In this document: positions 8,188 through 16,494 of the stretch, in pieces
Position numbering within the stretch: the stretch's first letter is position 1
How the letters are laid out: each line of letters opens with the position of its first letter
Assembly: GCA_949948775.1 (NCBI GenBank)
Contig: CATLHC010000005.1
Span: forward strand, 1-56,340
Direction of reading: 5' to 3'
DNA from: an uncultured Oscillospiraceae bacterium
GTDB taxonomy: Bacteria; Bacillota; Clostridia; Oscillospirales; Oscillospiraceae
DNA: 56,340 nt
Notes under the pieces: model-generated
What the model was told of the DNA's origin: nothing
Database searches by the model: none
What the model saw: only the letters and a program-made list of their open reading frames with translations
Program-made: the position numbers and the translations under genes

Positions 8188-11130
8188 ATGATTCTGCGCG
8201 TTGGCATCGACATCGGTTCCACCACCGTCAAGGTCGTGGTGCTGGATGAGGATAACAAGCTGCTGTTCCGCTCTTACGAGCGGCATTATTCCAAAGCCCG
8301 GGAGCGGGCCTGTGAGACCCTGCGCTCCATTGAGGACATGCTGAAGGGAAGGGACGTGCGCCTGGTGGTCACCGGCTCCGCCGGGCTGGGCGTAGCCAAG
8401 ACCGCGGGATTGGACTTCGTCCAGGAGGTATACGCCACCGCCGCCGCCGTGAATACGTATATTCCGGACACGGACGCCGTCATCGAGCTGGGCGGCGAGG
8501 ACGCCAAAATTATCTTCTTCGGCGGGGCGCTGGAGGAGCGGATGAACGGCTCCTGCGCCGGGGGCACCGGGGCGTTCATCGACCAGATGGCCACGCTGAT
8601 GAACGTCACGGTCAACGAGTTGGACGAATTGTCCCTGAAGCACGAGAAAATCTACCCCATCGCCTCCCGCTGCGGCGTGTTTGCCAAGAGCGACATCCAG
8701 CCCATTTTGAATCAGGGCGGGCGGAAGGAGGACGTGGCCGCCTCCATCTTTCAGGCCGTGGTGGACCAGACGGTGGCTGGGCTCACCCAAGGCCGTGAGT
8801 TAAAGGGCAAGCTGGTATTCTTGGGCGGACCACTCCACTTCCTCATGGGCCTGCGGGAGCGGTTCGTGGATACGCTCCAGCTGGACGAGGACCACGCCGT
8901 CTTCCCCGAGGACGGCGACTGCTTTGCCGCCATGGGGGCGGCGCTGTGCGCGTCGGACTATGAGGCGCGGCCCTTTGACGACCTTCTGCGGCTGCTGGAG
9001 GAGAGCCGCGCCGCCACGTCGGTGGTGGACACCATGCCGCCGCTGTTCGAGAACCAGGCGGACTATGACGCCTTCACCGCCCGGCACAACGCCTCCACCC
9101 CGCCCCAGCTGGACATCCATACTTACGAGGGCGACGCGTACTTAGGCATCGACGCCGGGTCCACCACCACCAAGATTGTGCTGATCGCCCCGGACGGCGG
9201 GCTGCTGTACGATTACTACCACTCCAACCTGGGCAATCCGGTGGCCATCGTGCTGGAACAGCTGAAGGAAATTTACAAGCTGTGCGGAAACCGTATTCAC
9301 ATCAAGGGCTCCGCCGTCACCGGCTACGGCGAGGACCTAATCAAAAACGCCTTTTCCTGCGACCTGGGTTTGGTGGAGACGGTGGCCCACTACCGCGCCG
9401 CCGCCCATTTCAATCCCGACGTGGATTTCATCATCGACATCGGCGGGCAGGACATGAAGTGCTTCAAGATCCGCAACGGCGCGGTGGACTCCATCATGCT
9501 CAACGAGGCCTGCTCCTCCGGCTGCGGCTCCTTCATCGAGACCTTCGCCAAGGCGCTGGGCTACGACATCGCCGACTTTGCCAAGCTGGGCCTGTTCACC
9601 CGGAAGCCGGTGAACCTGGGCTCCCGATGCACGGTGTTCATGAACTCCTCCGTCAAGCAGGCGCAAAAAGACGGGGCCAGCGTAGAGGACATCAGCGCAG
9701 GGCTTTCCATTTCCATCGTGAAGAACGCCATCTATAAGGTCATCCGCGCCGCCAGCGCCGATGACCTAGGCCAACACATCGTGGTCCAGGGCGGCACCTT
9801 CCACAACGACGCGGTGCTCCGGGCCTTTGAGCAGGAGCTGGGCCGGGAGGTCACCCGCCCCACCATCGCGGGCATTATGGGCGCCTTCGGCGCGGCGCTG
9901 GCCGCGCGGGATTTGAAATTGGAGCAGTCCTCCTTATTAGGCGAAACCGCCTTACAGTCCTTTACCCATACCGCAAAGCCCGTCACCTGCAACCTGTGCA
10001 CCAACCACTGCTCCCTTACGGTGAACAGCTTCGACGGCGGACGGCGGTTCATCTCAGGCAACCGATGCTCCCGGCCCTTGGGCAAGGAAAAGGCGGAGCT
10101 GCCCAATTTAATGCGCTACAAATACCACTCCCTGCGCACCACCTACTCCGGCAAGGGCCAGGGGGACGGCTCCCGGGGGCGGATCGGCATCCCCTTCGGC
10201 CTCAATATGTATGAGAACCTCCCCTTCTGGTTCGGCTTCTTTACCGCGCTGAACTTCGAGGTGGTGCTCTCCCCCGAATCCTCCCGGAAGCTGTATATCA
10301 AGGGCCAGCGCACCATTCCGTCGGATACGGTGTGCTACCCCGCCAAGCTGCTCCACGGCCACGTGGAGGCCCTGGTGGAGATGGGAGTTGACGCTATCTG
10401 GTACCCCTGCATGTCCTACAACAATGACGAGGGCATCGGGGACAACCACTATAACTGCCCGGTGGTAGCTTACTACCCTGAGCTGTTGGCCGCCAACGTG
10501 CCCAGCCTGAAAACCACCCGCTTCCTCAACCCCTATGTCGGCCTGTGGCGGCGGAAGGACTTCACCAAGCGCATTGTAAAAATGATGGAGCAGGAGTTCT
10601 CTATCCCCTGGAAGGAGACTAGGGCTGCCGTGGACAACGCCTATGACGAGTACCACTCCTATATCTGGGACGTACACACCATGGGCCAGCAGTACATCGA
10701 CCACGCCAGGGAGCACGGCCTGCCCATCGTGGTGGTGTGCGGCCGCCCCTACCACATCGACCCGGAGATCAACCACGGCATCGACGAGCTGCTCACCTCC
10801 TTCGGCTTCGTGGTACTCACGGAGGACGCGCTGAGCTACCGAGAAGGCTACGCCCCCCGGAAGGTACTCAACCAGTGGACGTTCCAGAGCCGGATGTACA
10901 ACGCCGCCCGGTACGTATGCACCCAGCCCGACATGCAGGTGGTGCAGCTGGTGAGCTTCGGCTGCGGCACCGACGCCATTACCACCGATGAGATGCGTTC
11001 CATTCTGGAACAAGGGGGTAAGCTTTATACCCAGCTCAAAATCGACGATATCAGCAATCTAGGGGCAGTCAAAATCCGCATCCGTTCGCTGATGGCCGCC
11101 ATGGAGGAGAGGAAGCGCCGTGAACACTGA
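8188..11130 (+). CDS. Double acyl-CoA dehydratase activase-like protein (two BcrAD/BadFG ATPase domains plus DUF2229)
   Basis: A 980-residue cytosolic iron-sulfur ATPase. Domain 1 starts with GIDIGSTTVKV (residues 6-16) and has the cluster cysteines in NGSCAGGTGAF (about 122) and ASRCGVFA (about 161). Domain 2 starts with GIDAGSTTTKI (about 320) with cysteines in NEACSSGCGSF (about 440) and GSRCTVF (about 479). A CNLCTNHC motif at 601-608 plus GNRC near 626 suggests a further Fe-S site, followed by DUF2229 (WYPCMSYNNDEG near 740, FGCGTDAI near 926). Such activases use ATP to push an electron at very low potential into a partner protein. Family members are usually fused to an HgdB-like domain; here that part is the separate gene at 11876. 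The start ATG at 8188 has GGAGGA five nt upstream. The reaction is unknown. Confidence 0.88.
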   Translation: MILRVGIDIGSTTVKVVVLDEDNKLLFRSYERHYSKARERACETLRSIEDMLKGRDVRLVVTGSAGLGVAKTAGLDFVQEVYATAAAVNTYIPDTDAVIELGGEDAKIIFFGGALEERMNGSCAGGTGAFIDQMATLMNVTVNELDELSLKHEKIYPIASRCGVFAKSDIQPILNQGGRKEDVAASIFQAVVDQTVAGLTQGRELKGKLVFLGGPLHFLMGLRERFVDTLQLDEDHAVFPEDGDCFAAMGAALCASDYEARPFDDLLRLLEESRAATSVVDTMPPLFENQADYDAFTARHNASTPPQLDIHTYEGDAYLGIDAGSTTTKIVLIAPDGGLLYDYYHSNLGNPVAIVLEQLKEIYKLCGNRIHIKGSAVTGYGEDLIKNAFSCDLGLVETVAHYRAAAHFNPDVDFIIDIGGQDMKCFKIRNGAVDSIMLNEACSSGCGSFIETFAKALGYDIADFAKLGLFTRKPVNLGSRCTVFMNSSVKQAQKDGASVEDISAGLSISIVKNAIYKVIRAASADDLGQHIVVQGGTFHNDAVLRAFEQELGREVTRPTIAGIMGAFGAALAARDLKLEQSSLLGETALQSFTHTAKPVTCNLCTNHCSLTVNSFDGGRRFISGNRCSRPLGKEKAELPNLMRYKYHSLRTTYSGKGQGDGSRGRIGIPFGLNMYENLPFWFGFFTALNFEVVLSPESSRKLYIKGQRTIPSDTVCYPAKLLHGHVEALVEMGVDAIWYPCMSYNNDEGIGDNHYNCPVVAYYPELLAANVPSLKTTRFLNPYVGLWRRKDFTKRIVKMMEQEFSIPWKETRAAVDNAYDEYHSYIWDVHTMGQQYIDHAREHGLPIVVVCGRPYHIDPEINHGIDELLTSFGFVVLTEDALSYREGYAPRKVLNQWTFQSRMYNAARYVCTQPDMQVVQLVSFGCGTDAITTDEMRSILEQGGKLYTQLKIDDISNLGAVKIRIRSLMAAMEERKRREH

Positions 11131-11851
11131 CCTATCCGTCTGCCAAGAGGCGCTGAACCGGGACCCGGTGCTGTACCTTGATCTCACTGAGGCCGTCCGC
11201 CGGGGAGATGGCCGGGTGCTGGGCGCTGAGCCCCGCGGAGCGCTGGTGGCCTTTACCAACCCCGCCGACGGCTCGGACTACGGCTACACCATGTTTGCCG
11301 ACGACGAGCGGACCGCCCGGATGCTGTGCGCGATGATTCCACCCGACCCCGGCTTTATCACCGTTCACGAGCAAATTTACCGCGATCTGCTGCAAAAATG
11401 CTTCGGTTTTTCCGAACTCAACGCCTGCTGGCAAATGGGATGGCTGCGCACCACGGCCCCTCCCCTGCCGGAGACGGAGGTGGAGATCCGCCCGTTGACG
11501 GCGGCCCATCTGCCCACTGTCTGCGCCAATTATCAGATGGAAGGCGAGGCGTATCTGTCCCGGCTTATCCGGCGGGGTGAGCTGTATGGAGCCTTTGACG
11601 CGGACACCCTCATGGCCTTTATTGGGCGGCACGCAGAGGGTTCCATAGGGCTTTTGGAGGTGCTTCCCCCCTACCGCCGCCGGGGACTGGGCAGGCTGCT
11701 CCAGTCCTATATGATCGGCCTTGAGCTGTCCCGGGGACACGTTCCCTATGGGCAGGTGTTCCTCGGCAACGAACCCTCCCTGGCCCTCCAGCAGTCTATG
11801 GGTATGACACGGTCTATAGGCCGGGTCTACTGGGCCGTCAGGGACGACTAA
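11120..11851 (+). CDS. GNAT-family N-acetyltransferase inserted between the activase and dehydratase-like genes
   Basis: A 243-residue soluble protein with a GTG start at 11120, overlapping the activase stop by 11 nt, so the two are translationally coupled. The C-terminal half is a GNAT domain: LLEVLPPYRRRGLGRLLQSY (around residues 177-196) is the acetyl-CoA-binding motif A, followed by the beta5/alpha4 region ending in RSIGRVYWAV. The N-terminal 120 residues are a less conserved second half, as in tandem GNAT proteins. The acceptor is unknown. Its coupling to low-potential electron-transfer proteins is unusual; it could modify a CoA-linked product or the partner proteins, which is speculation. 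Confidence 0.8.
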   Translation: MNTDLSVCQEALNRDPVLYLDLTEAVRRGDGRVLGAEPRGALVAFTNPADGSDYGYTMFADDERTARMLCAMIPPDPGFITVHEQIYRDLLQKCFGFSELNACWQMGWLRTTAPPLPETEVEIRPLTAAHLPTVCANYQMEGEAYLSRLIRRGELYGAFDADTLMAFIGRHAEGSIGLLEVLPPYRRRGLGRLLQSYMIGLELSRGHVPYGQVFLGNEPSLALQQSMGMTRSIGRVYWAVRDD

Positions 11852-11875
11852 CCCCCCGCGAAAGGAGTTTTTTCC

Positions 11876-13168
11876 ATGGCTGAATTAAAATACGACAAGG
11901 ACGGGCGGCTCCTTTTTACAAAAGAGATGAAGGAGGAGTACACCATCCTCATGCCCCAGATGCTTCCCGTCCATTTCGGCATGTTCCGCCAGCTGCTGGT
12001 GCTGGAGGGCTATAAGGTGGACATGCTCACCACCAACCACCGAGGCATCGTGGACGAGGGGCTGAAATACGTCCACAACGATACCTGCTATCCCGCCCTG
12101 CTGGTCATCGGCCAGCTTATCGACGCCATCAAGCACGGGGGTTATGACCCCCACAAGGTGGCGCTGTTCATCACCCAAACCGGGGGCGGCTGCCGGGCGT
12201 CCAACTACATCCACCTGCTGCGCAAGGCCCTGGAAAAGGCGGGGCTGGAGTTTGTACCCGTCATCTCGGTGAATCTGTCCGGGCTGGAGAAAAACCCCGG
12301 CTTCTCCCTCACCCTGTCCCTGGTGCGTAAGCTCATCTACGCCATGCTGTACGGCGACCTGCTGGTGAACGCCGCCAATCAGGTCCGGCCCTACGAGCTG
12401 ACCCCCGGCGATACCGACAAAATGCTGGACGGCTGGCAGAGCAGGCTGATCGACGGCTTCCAGGCGGGAAAGGGCATGAGCCGGAAGCAGATGCGCCGGA
12501 ATTTCGACGCCATCCTGGCCGACTTTGAGACCATCCCCGTCTCCCATGAGGAGAAGGTGCGGGTGGGGGTCGTGGGTGAGATCTATGTGAAGTTCTCCCC
12601 CCTGGGCAACAACAATTTGGAGGATTTCCTGCTCTCCGAGGGGGCGGAGCCCGTCGTTCCCGGCCTCACCGATTTCATGATCTTCAAAATCTTCAACCGA
12701 GAGGTTGACGTGAACATCTACGGCGGGCTGTGGGCCAAAAAGAAGTTCTGCCAACTCTTCAAGGGATACATCGAGGCCTGCCAGCGGGATATGATCGCCG
12801 CCCTGAAGAAGACCCGATTCCAGGCCCCCGGCACCTTTGAGAACATGCACCGGCTGGTCCAGGGCTATCTGGGGGACGGCAACAAGATGGGCGAGGGCTG
12901 GCTGCTCACCGGCGAGATGCTGGAGCTCATCCACTCCGGTGTGCCCAACATCGTTTGCACCCAACCCTTCGGCTGCCTGCCCAACCACATCGTGGGTAAG
13001 GGCATGATCCGCAAGCTGAAGGACGACTACCCCTATTCCAATATCGTGGCCATCGACTACGATCCCGGGGCGACGAAGATCAATCAGGAGAACCGCATCA
13101 AGCTGATGCTGGCTAATGCCAAAGCTCTGGCTAAGCAGGAAAAAGAGCTCGCAGGCTCCGGTGTATAA
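11876..13168 (+). CDS. 2-hydroxyacyl-CoA dehydratase subunit-like protein (HgdB/DUF2229-partner family)
   Basis: A 430-residue protein matching the C-terminal part of the large fused activase proteins. Conserved cysteines sit in NDTCYPALL (C71), GGGCRASNY (C106) and CTQPFGCLPNHI (C361 and C367), the last being typical of HgdB-like proteins with [4Fe-4S] or double-cubane clusters. It is the expected electron acceptor of the activase encoded two genes upstream and would carry out the actual substrate reduction or dehydration. The start ATG at 11876 follows AAAGGAG. The substrate is not known; an activase-driven double-cubane cluster reductase is a reasonable alternative to a true dehydratase. 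Confidence 0.85.
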   Translation: MAELKYDKDGRLLFTKEMKEEYTILMPQMLPVHFGMFRQLLVLEGYKVDMLTTNHRGIVDEGLKYVHNDTCYPALLVIGQLIDAIKHGGYDPHKVALFITQTGGGCRASNYIHLLRKALEKAGLEFVPVISVNLSGLEKNPGFSLTLSLVRKLIYAMLYGDLLVNAANQVRPYELTPGDTDKMLDGWQSRLIDGFQAGKGMSRKQMRRNFDAILADFETIPVSHEEKVRVGVVGEIYVKFSPLGNNNLEDFLLSEGAEPVVPGLTDFMIFKIFNREVDVNIYGGLWAKKKFCQLFKGYIEACQRDMIAALKKTRFQAPGTFENMHRLVQGYLGDGNKMGEGWLLTGEMLELIHSGVPNIVCTQPFGCLPNHIVGKGMIRKLKDDYPYSNIVAIDYDPGATKINQENRIKLMLANAKALAKQEKELAGSGV

Positions 13169-13184
13169 AGGAGGAATACCCGTC

Positions 13185-13637
13185 ATGAAATTAGCGGAAG
13201 CCTTACAAGAACGGGCGGATCTGGACCGCCGCATCCAGCAGCTCCAGCAGCGGCTGGCCAACAACGCCATCGTGCAGGAGGGGGAAGCCCCCGCCGAAGA
13301 CCCTGCGGAGCTGCTGACCGAGCTGGATGGCTGCATGGACAATCTGGAGCAGCTTATCGCCCGGATCAATCTGACCAACTGCCGCACCATGCTGGAGGGC
13401 AAAAGCCTGACCGAGTGCCTGGCCCGGCGGGATGTGCTCAAGTGGAAACTCGGCGCTTACCGGGAGATGGCCAATATCGCCAGTCAGGCGGGGCATCGAG
13501 CCACCCGCACCGAGATCAAGCTGCTCAGCACGGTTGATGTCAAGGGTCTGCAAAAGCAAGCGGATCAAATGGCCAGGGAACTGCGGCTTTTGGACAACGC
13601 CGTTCAGGCCGCCAACTGGACCACGGATCTGATGTAA
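13185..13637 (+). CDS. DIP1984 family protein
   Basis: A 150-residue helical protein beginning MKLAEALQERADLDRRIQQLQQRL, with a heptad-like N-terminal coiled coil, INLTNCRTMLEGKSLTECLARRD in the centre and the conserved end LLDNAVQAANWTTDL. These features match the DIP1984 family (sometimes annotated septicolysin-like), for which no function is established. The ATG at 13185 has AAAGGAGG ten nt upstream. It is the last gene of the activase operon, 16 nt after the HgdB-like gene. The stop lies only 3 nt before the first helix of the structured RNA that follows. Confidence 0.85.
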   Translation: MKLAEALQERADLDRRIQQLQQRLANNAIVQEGEAPAEDPAELLTELDGCMDNLEQLIARINLTNCRTMLEGKSLTECLARRDVLKWKLGAYREMANIASQAGHRATRTEIKLLSTVDVKGLQKQADQMARELRLLDNAVQAANWTTDLM

Positions 13638-13640
13638 AAC

Positions 13641-13862
13641 GGCGGCGGTTTGGTAGCTTTCAGGGCGAACGCGATCTCCCCGGCTGAGAATGAGCCGGAC
13701 TGGGTGGCAGCATCGACGGACCGGTGCGGAGGTTCAAATCCTCCATATGACTGTAATGTCCCGACCGCATACACCTGCACTGTTACGGGCCTTGGCCCTC
13801 ATTGACATCGTATTACCGCAAGTGTTGACTGAAAGCGAGGGCGGGCAGGGGGAACTGCCGCC
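13641..13862 (+). ncRNA. Structured non-coding RNA candidate with tRNA-like T-arm (possibly raiA-motif class)
   Basis: The 222-nt segment is closed by a 10-bp helix: GGCGGCGGTT (13641-13650) with AACTGCCGCC (13853-13862), one G-U. Inside are a 6-bp hairpin with 7-nt loop (13680-13698), a 6-bp hairpin GCATCG/CGGTGC (13710-13727), then GGAGG-TTCAAAT-CCTCC (13728-13744), which is a textbook tRNA T-arm, a GCCCTC/GAGGGC helix (13795-13800 with 13837-13842) and GGCAG/CTGCC. TTTGGTAGC near 13649 could act as a D-loop partner. No open frame with a ribosome binding site fits. An intrinsic terminator follows 8 nt later. The architecture, size and T-loop agree with what I remember of raiA-motif RNAs of Clostridia, but I cannot align it here. 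Confidence 0.65.
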
Positions 13863-13870
13863 ATAATAAG

Positions 13871-13900
13871 AGGCCGTCCGAGCTGGACGGCCTTTGTGTT
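13871..13900 (+). terminator. Terminator of the structured RNA
   Basis: AGGCCGTCC (13871-13879), 5-nt loop, GGACGGCCT (13885-13893), then TTGTGTTT. It ends 11 nt before the next gene, so it separates the RNA from the GNAT gene or could attenuate it. Confidence 0.85.
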
Positions 13901-13911
13901 TAGGAGGTTTT

Positions 13912-14472
13912 ATGGACGAATTGAGATTTGTGGACGCCCGCACTGAGGAGCATTTCCGCGCCATGTCCCTCATTCACGCCCTAGGCTGGCGGGACACCTA
14001 TGTGGACGCGGTGCCCGCCGACTACATGGCCCGGGAGATCACCGACGACCGCTGGGTGGAGGTGTTCCGCGCCAATTATGAGACGCAAAACGGCGTGCGC
14101 GGCCTGCTGCTCTATCGGGGAGACCAGCCGGTGTCCTGCCTCAACTACTGCAGGGCCCGGACGGTGAACTATAACCCCGGCGACATCTGCACCTTCGACA
14201 ACGCCGCCTATGCCGACTGGGGGGAAATCGCCTCCTTTTATACCCATCCCCAGGAGCGGGGCCGGGGCTATGGCGGGCTGCTGTTCGAGGAGGCCTGTCG
14301 ACGGATGAGGGAGGCGGGCTTTCAAAACGCCTTTGTGTTCGTTCTGCGGGAGAACGAACAGGCCCGGCGGTTTTACGCCGCCCACGGCTTTGCCTGGGAC
14401 GGCACCCATGCCGACATTCCCTTCCCCCACCACACCGTCTGCGTGGACCTGCGGTATGTAAAAGAGCTGTGA
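13912..14472 (+). CDS. GNAT-family N-acetyltransferase
   Basis: A 186-residue single-domain GNAT. Motif A reads SFYTHPQERGRGYGGLLFEE (residues about 107-126), with the Q/R-x-x-G-x-G/A acetyl-CoA loop, and a late ENEQARRFYAAHGFAWDG stretch (motif B) follows. The ATG at 13912 has AGGAGG at good spacing; an upstream TTG/ATG region overlaps the terminator. The substrate is unknown (amines, peptides or antibiotics are typical). It is immediately downstream of the RNA terminator, so expression may depend on read-through or on its own promoter, which I could not see. Confidence 0.88.
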   Translation: MDELRFVDARTEEHFRAMSLIHALGWRDTYVDAVPADYMAREITDDRWVEVFRANYETQNGVRGLLLYRGDQPVSCLNYCRARTVNYNPGDICTFDNAAYADWGEIASFYTHPQERGRGYGGLLFEEACRRMREAGFQNAFVFVLRENEQARRFYAAHGFAWDGTHADIPFPHHTVCVDLRYVKEL

Positions 14473-14563
14473 CGGCAAGTGACCGGGAATCCAAAGATTT
14501 CCTGTCGTCTGCGTTGCCCGCCCTCCCCTTTTGCGCATATACTGCGGCAGGGGGGTGGATACG

Positions 14564-14794
14564 GTGAGACGCTGCTGCTGCGGTTCCCAGGGACAGGGCG
14601 GTGATCTGATTGCCGCGGCGGCGGCGCTGTCAATTGCCATCGCCCAGGGGAAAACGGCGGAGGAGCTGGGACTGCTGGCTACTCTATTTAACGTCATCGG
14701 CGATAACCTGGCCCTATTGGCACTGAAAGCGCCCGGCGAAGAGGATTGCCGCTGCCGGGGAGAACCCCAGACAGAAACCCGGGACCGCTGCTGA
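14564..14794 (+). CDS. Small Cys-rich protein (about 76 residues, unknown)
   Basis: Starts probably at GTG 14564, nine nt after a GGGGGG ribosome binding site (an alternative GTG lies at 14555). It begins MRRCCCGSQGQGG, has an Ala-rich helix AAAAALSIAIAQGKTAEELG, the conserved-looking core LATLFNVIGDNLALLALK, and a tail with CRCRG and a terminal Cys. Small proteins with this L-A...GDNLALL core are frequent in Clostridia, without a proven function; I recall a DUF for them but am not sure of its number. The stop codon lies in the loop of the downstream terminator hairpin. Confidence 0.6.
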   Translation: MRRCCCGSQGQGGDLIAAAAALSIAIAQGKTAEELGLLATLFNVIGDNLALLALKAPGEEDCRCRGEPQTETRDRC

Positions 14795-14807
14795 CTGCGG
14801 TCCCGGG
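14778..14807. terminator. Bidirectional terminator, overlapping a coding end
   Basis: CCCGGGACCGC (14778-14788) pairs with GCGGTCCCGGG (14797-14807). On the plus strand it is followed by CTTTATTACGTTTT. It also lies 12 nt beyond the stop of the convergent uridine phosphorylase gene. Confidence 0.8.
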
Positions 14808-14819
14808 CTTTATTACGTT

Positions 14820-15593
14820 TTACGAATTCTTTTCCCGGTCCCGCTGTATGAGCAGCTTTACCGCCTCGATCCCTACCCGGATGGCGGATTCCGTATCCTC
14901 ATCTCGAGTCTGGTCCAGCCCGGCGGCGTTGCGCTCTTGGTTCCAAATCACATGGAAGGCCGAGCCGCACCGCACACCCCGGTGGGCGGCCACGGTGAAC
15001 AGCGCCGCGCTCTCCATCTCGGAGGCCAGCACCCCCAGCCGCTTCCACGCCTCCCACTTGCTCTGCAGCTCATAGGCCACCGGCATAACCTGGGGCGAGT
15101 GCTGGCCGTAGAAGGAGTCCTTACACTGCACCACCCCGACGTGCCAGCGGCGGCCCGACGCCTTCGCCGCGTCCACCAGAGCGGTGAGCACCTCATAGTC
15201 CGCCACGGCGGGGAACTCAATGGGCGCGTACTCCCGGCTGGCGCCCTCCATACGCACCGCCCCGGTGGTGATGACGATATCGCCGCTGGTGACCTCCAGC
15301 TTAATACCGCCGCAGGTCCCCACCCGGACGAAGGTGTCCGCCCCGATATTGGCCAGCTCCTCCATGGCGATGGATGCCGACGGCCCGCCGATGCCGGTGG
15401 AGGTGACACTCACCCTCTCCCCCAGCAGCGTGCCCGTATAGGTGACATACTCCCGGTTGGTCATCACATGGACGGGATTGTCAAAGTACCGGGCGATCTT
15501 CTCGCACCGCCCCGGGTCACCAGGGAGCAGGCAGTACCGCCCCACGTCGCCCTGCTTGCAGTTGATGTGGAACTGCCGTTCCGACGCAATCAT
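14820..15593 (-). CDS. udp: Uridine phosphorylase
   Basis: A 257-residue enzyme of the PNP/UDP family that splits uridine with phosphate into uracil and ribose 1-phosphate (nucleoside salvage). Motifs: [13 protein letters not shown] (phosphate site), [16 protein letters not shown] (family signature), RVGTCGGI, and [13 protein letters not shown] with the ribose-binding Met-Glu near residue 190. The length is normal. The start ATG at 15593 has AAGAGGTG upstream; a longer frame start lacks a ribosome binding site. Monocistronic. Distinction from purine nucleoside phosphorylase rests on the overall motif pattern, so uridine specificity is likely but not proven. Confidence 0.88.
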   Translation of the reverse strand: MIASERQFHINCKQGDVGRYCLLPGDPGRCEKIARYFDNPVHVMTNREYVTYTGTLLGERVSVTSTGIGGPSASIAMEELANIGADTFVRVGTCGGIKLEVTSGDIVITTGAVRMEGASREYAPIEFPAVADYEVLTALVDAAKASGRRWHVGVVQCKDSFYGQHSPQVMPVAYELQSKWEAWKRLGVLASEMESAALFTVAAHRGVRCGSAFHVIWNQERNAAGLDQTRDEDTESAIRVGIEAVKLLIQRDREKNS

Positions 15594-15680
15594 GGCCGCA
15601 CCTCTTTTCTCTTGATTTGCCTTTATTATACCGCTATAAAAGGCAAAAAGCAAGACCGGCTCTGCCCGGCCAGCAAAAGC

Positions 15681-15884
15681 TCACCCGTCTTTGTCCCTCA
15701 GCGCCATTGCGCAAAAAAGTACGCCGCCCACAGCGGCCGCTATGCTGATCCCAAGCGGCAAATTCAGCCCGCCCCCATTTATGCGCCAGTCATTTGCGGT
15801 AAAAATGGTATCCATAATTCTCTGTGTCGAAATGCCGATCGTTCCTACAATCAACAGCCCAATCCCAATAACCGCTTTCTTCAA
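15681..15884 (-). CDS. Small membrane protein (67 residues, two helices)
   Basis: No family recognised. It starts with TTG at 15884 after GGAGAGG, opens MKKAVIGIGLLIVGTIGI (first helix), has a short polar loop with MDTIFTANDW, then a second helix LPLGISIAAAVGGVLFCAMA and ends with RDKDG. The gene lies between uridine phosphorylase and another membrane protein on the same strand, 32 nt after the latter, so it is likely part of the envelope operon starting at 16902. Confidence 0.65.
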   Translation of the reverse strand: MKKAVIGIGLLIVGTIGISTQRIMDTIFTANDWRINGGGLNLPLGISIAAAVGGVLFCAMALRDKDG

Positions 15885-15916
15885 AACCGGTCCTCTCCTT
15901 CCGCAAAGTTCAATAT

Positions 15917-16492
15917 TCAGCCTTTATCATCCAGCAGGGGTCCCTCTCCCCAGGCGATGGGGTCCCTCCCCCGGACCAGGGGACCATGGTACTCATAAAT
16001 ATCGTAGGAGGTCTCCATCCAGGTCCACGCGCCCTGGACCACCCTCCGGCCCTGATAGGCGCCCACCGTCTCGCCGGGTCCCAGGCACCATGCCCCGCCC
16101 AGGACAGTACCCACCAGCATGGCGCTGGCCAGACACAGACCGGACAGGCTCACCACAGCTCTCCCCCACCCCCTGCGCCACTCCAGGAGCCAGCTTCTGC
16201 CATACAGCACTGTCATCGTCCCGGTGGTCAGGCCGATCACCCACAAAGTTGCGCTCATGCCCTCCTGCACCCAGGTACGCCACGCCAGCCTGTACCGCCC
16301 CAGTACCGCCGCCCCGCCGAACAGCACCGCCGCCAGCCCAAGCATTACCACGAACAGCGGGAACAGCCCACGCCTCCGCCGGGGCTCCAGCTTGTCCAGA
16401 GTGACCACACACACTCCCGCCAGCACCAGCAGCGGACCCCACAGGAACAGGAACAGCTGCAATTTCGCCCTCATGTTCAGATAGCCGTACAT
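15917..16492 (-). CDS. Four-helix membrane protein (unknown)
   Basis: A 191-residue protein with four hydrophobic helices (around residues 10-27, 42-62, 78-98 and 110-132 counted from MYGYLNM) and a C-terminal outer domain of about 55 residues rich in Trp and Tyr (WTWMETSYDIYEYHGP). No catalytic motif is seen. The ATG at 16492 has GAGGTG partly inside the preceding stop region; GTG at 16498 is an alternative. It follows the lipoprotein gene with a 2-nt gap and is co-transcribed with it. Confidence 0.65.
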   Translation of the reverse strand: MYGYLNMRAKLQLFLFLWGPLLVLAGVCVVTLDKLEPRRRRGLFPLFVVMLGLAAVLFGGAAVLGRYRLAWRTWVQEGMSATLWVIGLTTGTMTVLYGRSWLLEWRRGWGRAVVSLSGLCLASAMLVGTVLGGAWCLGPGETVGAYQGRRVVQGAWTWMETSYDIYEYHGPLVRGRDPIAWGEGPLLDDKG

Positions 16493-16494
16493 GG

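Noticed and set aside
13680..13750. tRNA gene around the TTCAAAT loop
   Set aside because: T-arm is perfect but no complementary acceptor stem exists, and the anticodon-like loop has no U33.
13690..13900. T-box leader for the downstream GNAT gene
   Set aside because: TGGGTGGCAGCA only loosely resembles the T-box sequence and lies about 170 nt before the terminator instead of next to it.
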